64,000 bases of DNA, taken from NCBI GenBank assembly GCA_905178155.1, contig CAJINV010000001.1, positions 424,637 through 488,636 on the forward strand, read 5' to 3'. Position numbers and translations under genes: made by a program. Positions 21,401 through 31,311 of the stretch are shown here, in pieces (the stretch's first letter is position 1; each line of letters begins with the position of its first letter). The notes below the pieces were generated by a model. The model searched no databases, was not told the origin of the DNA, and worked only from the letters and a program-made list of their open reading frames with translations. Source of the stretch: Amoebophrya sp. A120. Lineage: Eukaryota > Sar > Dinophyceae > Syndiniales > Amoebophryaceae.

Positions 21401-23955
21401 CACCAAGACGTTCTCGCACGCCATGGCGGCCCGGACCGTTTCCGCACGCTCGGCGATGGCGTGTCGCCCGAACAGCATGTTGCAAGCCTCGTAGCAGGGC
21501 ATCTTCATCGCCAGGAGCTTCTGCCCCGGTCGCAGAAACTTTCCCCCAAAGGACAGAACGAACTCGCCGGGCTTCAGGGTTTGCGTCAGATCCGGCTGGA
21601 CCACGAAGTACGCCGACTCAGCGCAGGCGAAGTGCTGCTTCTTTACAATCGTGCGCAGCTCGGCCGCTAGGGTTTTGTGGAAAAGCTCGGCAACATACGG
21701 CGTGTCCAGCTGCAAGCCGCTGGCGAGCATATACTGCATCTTTGCCATCGGCGCGCCCGTCCCTAAGAGTTCCGCAGCCCCAGTGTCAGTGAAGACAAAG
21801 CTAGTCTTCTGCCGCCCAAAATCGTCGAGCTCGCAGTCTTTGAAGATCCTCTGAATGATGTTCCGGACCGTTGCGTGGGCCAGCTTTTGAAAGAGCCGCT
21901 TTGCTCTCCTCGCCCCCCCGATGTGGTGTTCGAGGATCAATATGCTCTCGCTGTTCAGGCTTGCTGGCCGTGGGGCGCGTTCGTCGGTACGGCCGTCGAC
22001 GGTGACTTCCAGGTCGATCTTGTCCCCCTCCTTGCGGCCATACATCTCCGGCCACTTATTTGTTGACTTCGACATCCATTTCACCATGGATTTGCGGAGG
22101 ACAATGCGCCGACCAGTGAGGTTGTGGCTGACCACGAGAATCCCGCGGGCCGGCCCGATGCGAACCTGTATCAAATGTAAAAATGTCTGGGTCTGGAAGG
22201 TTGCAACTTGTGATGCTGTCTTTGGAAGGTAAAAAAAATCTGTATTGCATGACCAGCAAGAGGAGTTCAATTTGTGCTACGCGGGGTGGGCGTTTCTCAT
22301 GCGGAATACGCCTCAGAAGGCTCTTTAAAAATCTGTGATGCTAGGTCATGCATTACAGGCATCACGGGTCATGCAAAATATGGATGACAAACCTGGCAAT
22401 CTTCCAGACCCAGACATTTTTACACTTGATAACCTGGACGCACTGCAGATTCCCTTCTATCTTCGCAGTGTTGACATCGGCATTTTTAGCTTCACCAGAG
22501 CCGCTCGAAGGAACTAGAGACGTGTCGTCAGCCGCATCCAGCGCGTTGTCCTGCACTGCGTCCGCATCACGACTCGAAGGAGCAAGAAGATATTCTCTCG
22601 GCTCGGCCAACCCGACGCCATTCCCCGTTGAAAATGTATCCCCTTCGCTTTCGAGCAACTTCTCGTCATTGTCGTGTAGTGTCATCTGTGCCGGAAGCTC
22701 CTTGCCGCTCCGATTTCTCCAATCGCTTGCACTTTCAGTTTTCCGCTTCTTCAAGGCACTGCCGCCGTCACCACAGGACTCTGCTTCTTGCTGCTGCGCC
22801 GCTTCCGCATCGCCCTGAAGCGTTTCGCGTTCGTCCTGATTGGGAGCCATAAGGCGTTCCTGCACCTCCCACATCAACTCGGGAGAAATTTCCCCGTTGC
22901 CGTCGGTTGCACAAGGTCCCTCGACGTCTTCCCTGATGTCGATTTCACTCGAGTCGAGCTGTGCTACCTTGGTCGTAGGGGAAAAGAGCAGCTGGAACCG
23001 CGACGCCCACTTTCCCAGGTGCATCGCTTGAACTTCGTGGTCTGACAAGGGCAGGTGCCTCCGCAGGACCTCTTCGACCGAGATGCCGTCGGCGCGGATA
23101 TAGTGGAATAAAAAGTTGCCGCCAACTTTGTGGTGAGAAACCAGTTTGTTGTAAAAACGGCCCTGGCGGTCCTGTACCACAGCTGGCGGTGGAACACCGT
23201 CTTCCACAAAGACCTCGATGTGGGTTGGTCCGGACAAAATCCGCCGCGCTGCCATCCGGCGAAATCGGCAATCACCTCCGATATACAAGAAAAAACGGTG
23301 TGAGTGTGAGTCTGGGATGCAGAAAATGCAAAATACCAGATACGCTTGTCATGCCAGACAACCACGAGAACCTCTTGTCATCATATGTGTTCTCACGTCT
23401 TTCTACGGGTTGTGGTTTTCTCTGTCATGCAGAACGAATTTGTCATGCTGTCAACCCAAGAAAGTTGCCCTCACCTACGTTTTTTCCTGGATATCCAAGG
23501 TCGAAGTAATACTCTTTGCGGGGGCGCCGATCAAGGACGTTAATGGTTCCTTCTCCCCGGTCATCAAGCACTTCGGTGACCATGGTGTCTTCGAGCACCT
23601 TCTTCATGGCAGCGCGGTTTCCGATGATTTGCTTGTTAAACCGCACCACCCGTTGTAAGTCACTGAACCACGTGCGCTCCCAGTTTCCCTTCGTGGGCAT
23701 TCGGCCTATCAGACGGCAATAATCGGCAGAAGTCCCTTTCTTTGCCTTTTTCACTAGCTCCCCGTTCTGCAGCTGCTGCTGCTTTTCTATCCACTTGGGG
23801 CATAGCTCTGCGTCGCCTGTGAGAATGTCTTTTACGGCACATTTGTTGTACCTGCCGTCCTTGAGGTTCTTCAAAAGATCCAATATGTTGGATCTGACTT
23901 TCAACTCCTGGAGCTCCATTTCGGATACCTCCATCTTCGCTCTCGGCAACGACAT
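18446..23955 (-). CDS. Eukaryotic-type RNA-dependent RNA polymerase (RDR family)
   Basis: Makes complementary RNA on single-stranded RNA templates in small-RNA silencing. Four exons (23955-23494, 23276-22432, 22163-20765, 20482-18446) sum to exactly 1581 codons. The catalytic signature is GSHGDFDGDKFWVCWN, the double-psi beta-barrel DxDGD motif of cellular RDRs. It is preceded by GEFVLSFGGKFLRPGQKLL and MPCYEACNMLFGRHA. Downstream, LNHPKTAELAELGHKLANAE followed by DILNLLPKYTED matches the helical region after the active site in RDRs. All three introns are introners, and excision rebuilds YQTAARELG near the conserved helix. About 600 residues follow the core: acidic and basic linkers, then a folded-looking end (VEICAGRISVFEIPAVRVLE, DHGWVSIGAGNPEPWLQPEV) that I do not recognise. 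It sits beside an SF2 helicase. The family call is firm; the biological role here is inferred. Confidence 0.88.
20488..20764 (-). mobile_element. Introner family A, diverged, in RDR gene
   Basis: 277 bp. The + strand left end is TGTGCACTGCAAACATG, so TAT has become TGT, and the inner repeats are degraded. The 5-bp repeats remain perfect (sense AGACA, at 20483-20487 and 20765-20769). Excision joins KYQT to AAREL. No canonical placement is possible. Confidence 0.85.
22169..22431 (-). mobile_element. Introner family A, in RDR gene
   Basis: 263 bp, TAT...ATA, with repeats containing TGTCTGGGTCTGGAAG. Perfect repeats (sense CAGGT, at 22164-22168 and 22432-22436). Excision joins CVQV to RIGP. This is the only copy of the 33 whose repeat permits GT-AG: CAG/GTTATC...GATACAG/GTT. 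Confidence 0.95.
23282..23493 (-). mobile_element. Introner family E, in RDR gene
   Basis: 212 bp, with inverted repeats TATCCAGGAAAAAACG (left, sense) and TATACAAGAAAAAACG. Flanking repeats match 4/5 (sense TTGGA and TCGGA). Excision joins YYFDLG to GDCRFRR in frame. Other placements of the repeat give a stop, so the 5-bp assignment is supported by frame. Confidence 0.88.
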
Positions 23956-24836
23956 GTTAGTGCTGCATCGAACAAATAGAATCTTTCATCAAAATCTAGT
24001 GACAGTACAAACAATCAGCAAGTGCTGACAATTGTGAATAGACAATCTATCAAAACGACGATTCCGACCACAGGAAAACAGTGACAGACTAATATGCGAC
24101 AGGGAGCCGCCGCCCGGGTGAGAGAAAGATGAAAGAGCGCCAAGCCAACAGTGAGAAAAGAGAAGAGATCATCCACTTAGATCCAGTTTCACACAAACTC
24201 TGTTGTAGATCGGGAAACAAGATCTTCAACTAGATCTAGTAGACTGGTGGTCCTTGTCATCCCTGTGCTGATTCAAACCCGAGGATCGTCCGGAATGTAA
24301 GTATCAAAACTCGTTAATGAGAGGCCACGTTCGAACGACGGATCCAACGACCTAGAACAACACGGAACGCACGCAAGAACATACAAACATAAAACCGTCT
24401 CCGTCAGCCCGTATGAGTACGCTTTCAGATGATCGACAGCACTCTGCTGTGAGACGCCAAAGTAAGTGAATCTTTGTTCTCTGAAGGAGACAACCCTTTG
24501 TTTTCATATTGAATTTTGTCAGTCTTCCTGCTCGGTTCCGCGGCACTCTAGCAGAGGCAATATCTGGCTTTTGCCAAAAGTGCAGTCGAGCTGCAATCTT
24601 GTGATTGCAATATTCATTGGCTCGTCTTCGCACCACAAACAACATAGAGAAACGAGTTTGGTCAACCATAATCCATACATCTGGTTTTTCTTTTTCGCAG
24701 TGAAGACGAACTTACTTGTTGGAGTATTGAAACTTGATGCGCCCACAAATACCGCTTTGAAGTCTTTAGCGCCATTCGCTTTATGCGCCATCTTTGTACC
24801 TCTCAGTAGAGCGAAACTCAATGGGCTTTCCCTTCT
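23956..24836. other. Intergenic region with diverged duplicated 3' flank
   Basis: No gene is supported. The part from about 24580 to 24836 is the counterpart of 8430-8636, the 3' flank of paralogous copy A. No introner is present. Confidence 0.5.
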
Positions 24837-25738
24837 TCATCCCCACCCGCCAAGGGCCGCAATTGCCACCTCTTCCGCAATGTGGCGGGCGGGCTGTTGA
24901 CGTCGTGGCTTTACTCTACCCAAGGTGCTACTTCTGCCAACTGATTGTTCCCGCAAATGCTCAACATAGCCGTAGGGAAGTTCGTGCTCGGATGCCGAAG
25001 TCTCCTCCACAGCCGTAAGCAGTGAATTCGTTTGCGCGCCGGCCCACCACGAGCTAGTATCGGATCTACCGAATAGCTCGGATCTCCCGAACCTGGCCGG
25101 GGTTCTCATTTGCTTCACCTCCTCCCGTCCTGGATCCAGACCCTCGTCAATATCGAATGAAAACTTGTTCCCCGTTCTTTCCTCGCCTGGTGTCGGGCTG
25201 CTGCTGGTCTCGAAATGCACATACAGGCCACGGTCCAAAGTAGGCTGCAGGTCGTGTGCAAAGAGGCTGCTGCTCAACGGCAACATCGGAGGTCGTACTG
25301 CTGCCATTTTTATCAGCGACCCCGAGCTGAGACTGCTCGTGCCGGACAAAGCGGCGGTTGACGAACAAAGCGTGTCATTGTCGAAACCCCGCTGCCTGAT
25401 CTCTTCCTTCAGCTGATGTAATTCTCGCACCGACACGACTTCGCCGCTACTTTCGTCCGAAGCTTTTTTTAGAGCTCCTTCGTCTACTGCTTTAGCTCGA
25501 GATACTCGCAAAGAACCCGCAGAGGCCGAGGACAATCGTCGACAAAGTTTGTTAACCTGCCCTGGCTTCTTGGCGTTTCCTATCTGCATGTTCGACAGAC
25601 GCGCCACAAGCGGCTCCTCGAGGTTCAGCGAGTCGAACGTGGGAGCACCGGGCGGCCGCTCCTGTCGCTGCTCTGCGAGAAGCGCTCGCTCCCGGGGTCG
25701 AATGTCCAGGCGGCGTCCGAATGGAAGCAGTGAGGCTC
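24837..25738 (-). CDS. Unknown protein exon, duplicated copy B
   Basis: 300 codons after the acceptor at 25739, uninterrupted, ending HIAEEVAIAALGGWG. It is the paralogue of 8637-9687, with scattered substitutions and small insertions such as an extra FGRSEL block and DEGLDP for EDLDP. It lacks the introner present in copy A, with an intact VRELHQLKEE instead. The protein is Ser/Arg-rich, soluble-looking and of unknown family. An in-frame stop lies just upstream (TTTTGAGTACAAGG), where copy A has CTGTGAGTAG. That position is probably an exon boundary, and copy B may have lost the G of a GT donor. No upstream exon is identified. Retained frame over 300 codons in both copies argues that at least one was under selection until recently. 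Confidence 0.6.
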
Positions 25739-26617
25739 CTGTTGTAAAAGCGAGAGGTAGTGGATTACTAGTTCCTTGTACTCAAAAGCTCAGATTCGCT
25801 GACAAATTTCAAATTCTGAGATACAACCGCACAAATAAACACGTTTGTCACAAACACTCTGCGTAGCAAGATCTACTTTGTACCATGGTCGTGCAGCAGC
25901 TCCTCCCTGCTCGTAGCGTCGACGCTCATCTGGAGACGCAACGACAAGGCAGTTCCGTAGGGCACTAGCGGAGTAAGGCCAAGGGCAATCACGACGATTT
26001 TCGTTGCGATAACCCACAGAGGTGGTGCGCGTGCGCCGCGGTGCATATTTTCGTGAAAATGCGGTGGGGACCGCAGCTAGGAGCAACTCTGGCGTAGGAA
26101 GCACGTACCCAGCAGTGGGTAACTACTATTTTCAAGGCACGGCGGACGCGGAGTTATCCCCTACTACCTGTTACAAAAAGGAGTCTTCTAGCATTGCATC
26201 GGACACCAGCACAGAAACCTACAACGTTTGAAAAACATTGCAATAACAGCGAAGCCGTGACGATAGGTGAACAGCGACAGGCTACTTCTTGGTAGACATC
26301 GACGCCAGAACTGGACGGACAAGGAAGTTCACGCGGGTGATGATAAAAAAAAATCATTCCTTTCTTGAGTCAATACTGTGGCAGATCTAGATGGTTTCTT
26401 GCAAGGCAAAATTGTACGGGTGTAAACAGATACAGGGACAGATACATCAGGCCCAAGCAGACTACAAAAGTACGTATTAATCGAGAAGACTTTTCGTCCA
26501 ACATGATCATTTTGTGTAAATGTTCGCATGATACCGAACTTGAGACTGTCATCTTTATGTTCTTCAAATAAATGTGTTCTTCTAAAAACCGTGTAGTTTT
26601 TTCCGTACGACTCCTTT
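25739..26617. other. Non-coding or unresolved region upstream of copy B
   Basis: It holds one minus ORF (25790-26104, beginning MLPTPELLLAAVPTAFSRKY) that could be a first exon of copy B, but no matching donor or similarity supports it. Otherwise nothing is recognised. Confidence 0.4.
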
Positions 26618-29600
26618 CTACAGTACCTTTGTGTATAGGAAAGTTGACACGAAGTACCGCAGGCAAAACGCTAACAGACTGAACATCGCCTGCGCTATTA
26701 GCAAGACGATTACCAGAGTCTCTTCGTTCATGGGCCCGAAAACATACAAAACAAAATTAATTAGAGTCAGATTACTAATCCTGTATTCCTTCTTTTGTTC
26801 CGAGGCAACTAGTGCCTGTGATGTACTTGTCCTCCCCATAGCAGCCCCTTCCGCTTCTGAAAGAGACGACCTTGTCGTTGGCCTCTGCTTCAGACTCGTG
26901 GTTGAATAGTTCGACGCTCGACTGATCCTCGCTGCGCTGTCCTTGCTCGCCTGCTGCACAAAATGAATGTCCTCGTCGTCGTTGTCGTTCGCGTTGAAAT
27001 CATCTTCTTGCTGCGACGACGAAGCAGCAGCGTCGTAGCTGTTACCGTTATCAGAAGCTGCGCTACCTTCTAGTGCAACCGTTATTTCCTCAATCTTGCA
27101 GAGCCGGAAGGTTTTGTAGACGGAAAACACTAGTCGCCCGGCGACGGAAAGCTCTTCTACCCGCACGGTGGCGAAACTATTCACGCTCACGTTCTTCTCC
27201 GGGTCAAAACCGGGCAGGCGGTGCCGCGGGCACTCGACGAGCCGGAAGAGTTGGGGGAGGCCGTAGACGAAATTCAATATTTGTGGGAGCAGGAACAGCA
27301 GCAGAGTTTTGCTGTAGTGCCCAAAAATCCCAGCGACTGCAAGGGTCATGCCCGCGAAGTAGCAGAAGGTATCGCCGACAAAGACGCGGCTTGGATACCT
27401 GGTTATAAAAAAATATTTTTGGGGTTTACAAAAACTTTTTTGAAATCAATGACTTTCCGCTGCTGCGTGCACGTTCATGTTCATCATCATCAATTACGAT
27501 GAAGCTATAATCGCGCCCAGACGAAGAAGTCAACAAGAACAACAATCCGTTCCGCATGACTATAAATACCAGTTGAATTTCAGCAAACCGAGCGTGACCG
27601 CGACGAAGGGTAAGAGGATGTACAGGCTGAACAGATGTCGCTCCCGGCCCAACGCAAATTCCTCAGGTAGCCTCGCGAGTTGGATCAGATTGTTCAAGAT
27701 TAGGGAAATCGCGATGATCAGGCTCTGTCCCGCCTCCAACCCGTTGACCCCCGCGTAGATGTTGATGGCATTCACACTGAAAATCGTGATCATGCACAGA
27801 AACAGGTAAAAAAACGGCCCCAGGTCAATGATGTCGAAGGAGAAGATCCACCGCAGCGGCAACGGGAGGAGGACCGATGTTGTGCCCAGCGTCGCGAAGT
27901 AGACCTTTTTAGAATGTAGTTCTGAATGCAGTCAACATACTAGAGCGTTGGTTCTCTAGCACTCCGAAATCCACAGGACCACAGGGATGAGAACAGATGC
28001 CACGGTATTAGGAGACACGTCGTGGATAACAGTGTAGCAAGAACAGCGCATCACTACGTTAACTCATACCAGCAACAGTGGCAAACTGGCTAGAGTTATC
28101 AAATGTAAAAATGTCTGGGTCTGGAAGAATGCATGTTTGTCATGCTTTTCTGGCATGACTCTTAAATCTGTCACGCACGTTACCCAAGAGCTCAATTTTT
28201 CTGTGATGCAGGAACGCAGTTTGTCATGCAGCATAGGCAACACCTAGAAGCTCAGAAACTTGTCATGCTGAGCCAGCATTTGTGGCCTCATCATGAGACG
28301 CCACCCAACATCACAAGTTTCCAGACCCAGACACTTTTACATTTGATAAGAGTTGGTAAAAGCAGCTTGTCTCGCCACCTCAAATTCAGCACGTTGTCTA
28401 CGAACCCGAAGAATATCAAATGTAAAAATGTCTGGGTCTGGAAGATTGCCAGGTTTGTCATGCACATTTTGCATGACTCCTGATGTCTGTGATGCATGCC
28501 CTAGCATCACAGATTTTGTGAGGGCTTCCTCATGCCTATACCGCATGACAAATGCTCTTTCCGTGTAGCAAAACTTGGACTTTCTTTGCTGCTCATGCAA
28601 TACAGATTTTTTTAGAATCCAAAATCAGCATGACAAGTTGGATTCTTCCAGACCCAGACATTTTTACAGTTGATAAAGAAGCTCATACTGCAAATCGACA
28701 ATATTGCGGCCAAGAATTGCACCATGCGCGAGAAGGAGTCGACATCTTGCTGCAGTTTCTGCGCAATGATCTGCGCTGAGCCAATGGACGACGCTGTAGT
28801 TCCCGGGATGAAACTACTGCCACTGAAGAGGTCTGCGCCAACATTATTTCCCTGGTCTCCTCCCGCTGCGATCAAGTTGTTTGGCGATGCTTTTTCTAAT
28901 TCTTGCTCAATTAACCCCTCCTGGCCGACTTGGAAGAAGGAGAAAAGCCAGCGTGTGAGGGAGTTTGTGTAGTAGTCACCCGCACTTATTGCGTAGTTGC
29001 TCGTCCCGGCCGCCCCGTTAGTGAAACCATTCGTGGTCCCACTCGTCGGGTTCGAAGATGAAAATGCGGATAAAAACGCGAAGGGGAGAAAAAAGGTCAC
29101 GCAGAAGCAGTACACCACTCCTGGGATCACCCCCACCGCTTCGGGCACTTTGATCCCCTGCACCGGTCGGATCAATGACCCGTCCGCATTCCTCGCTGTC
29201 GTCCTCTTTGACAAATCGATCCCGAACAGGCCGGCGTCGACGAATTTGGGCGCAAAGGCCGGTATGATTCGGACGACGAGGGAGTAGCCGAGCAGGGAGA
29301 GGAGAATGCAGGCGAAAAACGGGAGATTCAGCACCGTATTACAATGAAAAATGCCCCCACCCCCGAACTTGGGAGAATTTGTATTGCAAACCTTTCCAAA
29401 TGAAACACTCACCCTCTTGCATCTATCAGCATCAGAGGTTTCCAATCGTGAACAGCAAGAATGTAGTGTATTGCAAAAGACCCCAGCAAGAGCGGCGCTT
29501 GTCATGCAAGCGATGCGATACACGCCTAGACCCTGCATCAGAAAGATTCATACTCCTTTCATGCATGACAAAAAGTCTTCATTTGGACACTTCGCATCAC

Positions 29601-29744
29601 AAATTTTTACAATTTAAGGGGTGGGGGGCATTTTTCACTGTAATACACCGTTTTCAATAACCTCTGTTTGCTCTCCGTGTCAGCTAAGACGAGTGGCACT
29701 ACACCTGCGACTGCGGTCAGTGCGGCAGTGGTCACGCCCAGCAT
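26618..29744 (-). CDS. ALG7: UDP-GlcNAc:dolichyl-phosphate GlcNAc-1-phosphotransferase
   Basis: Transfers GlcNAc-1-phosphate from UDP-GlcNAc to dolichyl phosphate on the ER membrane, the first step of N-glycan precursor assembly (DPAGT1 in animals). Six exons (29744-29646, 29331-28676, 28408-28349, 28091-28070, 27904-27570, 27398-26618) give 650 residues. Conserved blocks: [98 protein letters not shown] and [12 protein letters not shown]. Multiple hydrophobic helices fit the usual ten-span topology. The catalytic motif usually reads GFADDVL; here it is GFVDNVL, a notable change. Long S/N/T/G-rich inserts occur after helix 2 and in the cytosolic loop before [20 protein letters not shown]. Introns 1-3 are introners; introns 4 and 5 are GT-AG. 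The start ATG ([16 protein letters not shown]) opens a membrane segment. A 27-nt exon separates introner 3 from intron 4. Confidence 0.95.
28097..28348 (-). mobile_element. Introner family A, in ALG7
   Basis: 252 bp, TAT...ATA, with the ends TATCAAATGTAAAAATGTCT and its complement. Perfect repeats (sense ACTCT, at 28092-28096 and 28349-28353). Excision joins LLLPT to LASLPLLL, matching the DPAGT1 alignment. No canonical placement. Confidence 0.95.
28414..28675 (-). mobile_element. Introner family A, in ALG7
   Basis: 262 bp, TAT...ATA. Perfect repeats (sense TTCTT, at 28409-28413 and 28676-28680). Excision joins CSMSFF to GFVDNVLNL, reconstituting a catalytic-loop motif. No canonical placement. 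Confidence 0.95.
29337..29645 (-). mobile_element. Introner family C, in ALG7
   Basis: 309 bp, TATTACA...ATA, with repeats built on GAAAAATGCCCCC. Perfect repeats (sense CGGTG, at 29332-29336 and 29646-29650). Excision joins RLLKTV to LNLPFF. Closely similar to the copy at 56245-56542. No canonical placement. Confidence 0.95.
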
Positions 29745-31311
29745 TTTTGCAAATGCTGACGAAAAATAGGCAGGGCTGGGAAAAAAGGTCGATGTCGCTC
29801 TTTCTCGTGCTGCCACGAGTGAAGCGTTCCTTCTTCAATCCGACTTTTTCTTTTGTTTTGGATCTTCCAGGCAGAAGCACGTCTTGTTGTCCTCTGTTGG
29901 AAACTGAATCACCGTCTCTACCGAGGCGATGATGTGGGAACTTGAAAACAACTGGTCTGTCTGCAGTAGTAAGTACTCCTCGCACTTTCTCTTCCGTCGT
30001 TTCTCTCCCTGGTGGAAAAGGGCTGCAAATCTTCTTCCTTCACTTCACTTCGGCCGACAGATGCTTTTCCTGGAGATAAAGGTACAGATTCTGGTTCGTT
30101 GGTAGCACCACGATAAACGTTGTCCTACTTCTTTGTCTTCGTTCCGCTCTGCTACGCACCGACCGGCTTGGTTTTCTGCATTCTACCAGAACCGGAAAGG
30201 GCAAGTCAAACCCGCAAAGGCGATCCCGGCCCGACTGGCAAAGATGGTGACAACGAGGCTAGCAATGGATTGAGAATCGAAATATTTTCCTTTCGTAGTT
30301 TAATTTTTGAGTTTTTTTTTCTTTTTTGTCAGGAACGGGAAAATAAATTTGCGCAGGATACTATCATCGTCATTCTCTTGTCGGAGTTGAGGAAGTACTT
30401 AAGTAGCTGAGACTGAAATGCAGCTTTCTTGCACGACGTACTCGCAAACAGGGTCACACCTTATACATAGACACATCAGAGTGAAGACCAAAACCAGTTG
30501 TAGTAATGTCGTCCCCTAGAGTTATTTGATAAATGTATGAAGGTCATCGAAAAACAAAAATCACGACGAAAAATGGCAAGCCAAACAACAAAAAACAATA
30601 CAACGTCAACGTCGCAACAAAAATGCATAACATCAATCCATTTCTGGAAAACCCACAACAGATTTTGCCTTCCTAATCCGTTGCAACAAGGACCTCAGAG
30701 GATAGCCACAGCCAACTAAGCCACAGGACCCATTAAAACCTAGAGCGGAACCGTCAGAACAAGATCTTTATCTGCGGCGGAACCGAGTACGACATATGCA
30801 CAACATCTATACAGATACAGGACGTCGAAGCTTAGAAGTAGACCAAGACTGTCTCAATTCATCAAACGCAGTTCCTTTAGTAATTACACAGAATGTCGCT
30901 CGTGCTTCGCATGCTAGCTTTTCGAACAGGATGTTTGCGGCGCTGCATTTTCTTTCTTCGCACAAATCAGCCGTACTAAGGCCAAAACAAGGCTTCATTT
31001 TCACACCAGTATGCAAATATTGTGCGCGCAAGCATTGAACGATGAAAACCCCTGTTTATAGTAAGTATCGACTAAAAAAACGCAAGCAGTTGGTTGGCAA
31101 ACAGACTTTCCATCCGTTTGAACAAGAGAAGTCAATTTTTCGTCGTGCGTTTCAGAAAGGAGAAGCAAAACCTTGATCCAGCAGAAATTCAAATTGCACT
31201 CTTTCGAATCCTTCAATAAAAACTGCACCTTGTGATGATGTTGTTGAAATGCCTTCAGATTCAGATTTGTTTCGAAATATGCACAACGGCGCCAAAATAA
31301 AATCCTCGCAG
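29745..31311. other. Intergenic region, no gene seen
   Basis: About 1.6 kb between the ALG7 start and the POC1 stop. ORFs are short on both strands and none shows conserved features. No introner is present. Confidence 0.5.

Noticed and set aside
23494-23520. Internal GTAGGTGAG in the family E introner as a normal donor
   Set aside because: No acceptor gives the required frame, whereas excision at the 5-bp repeat does so exactly.
18446-23955. Viral origin of the RNA-dependent RNA polymerase
   Set aside because: The DxDGD barrel signature and downstream helices are those of cellular RDR enzymes, and the gene carries host introners.
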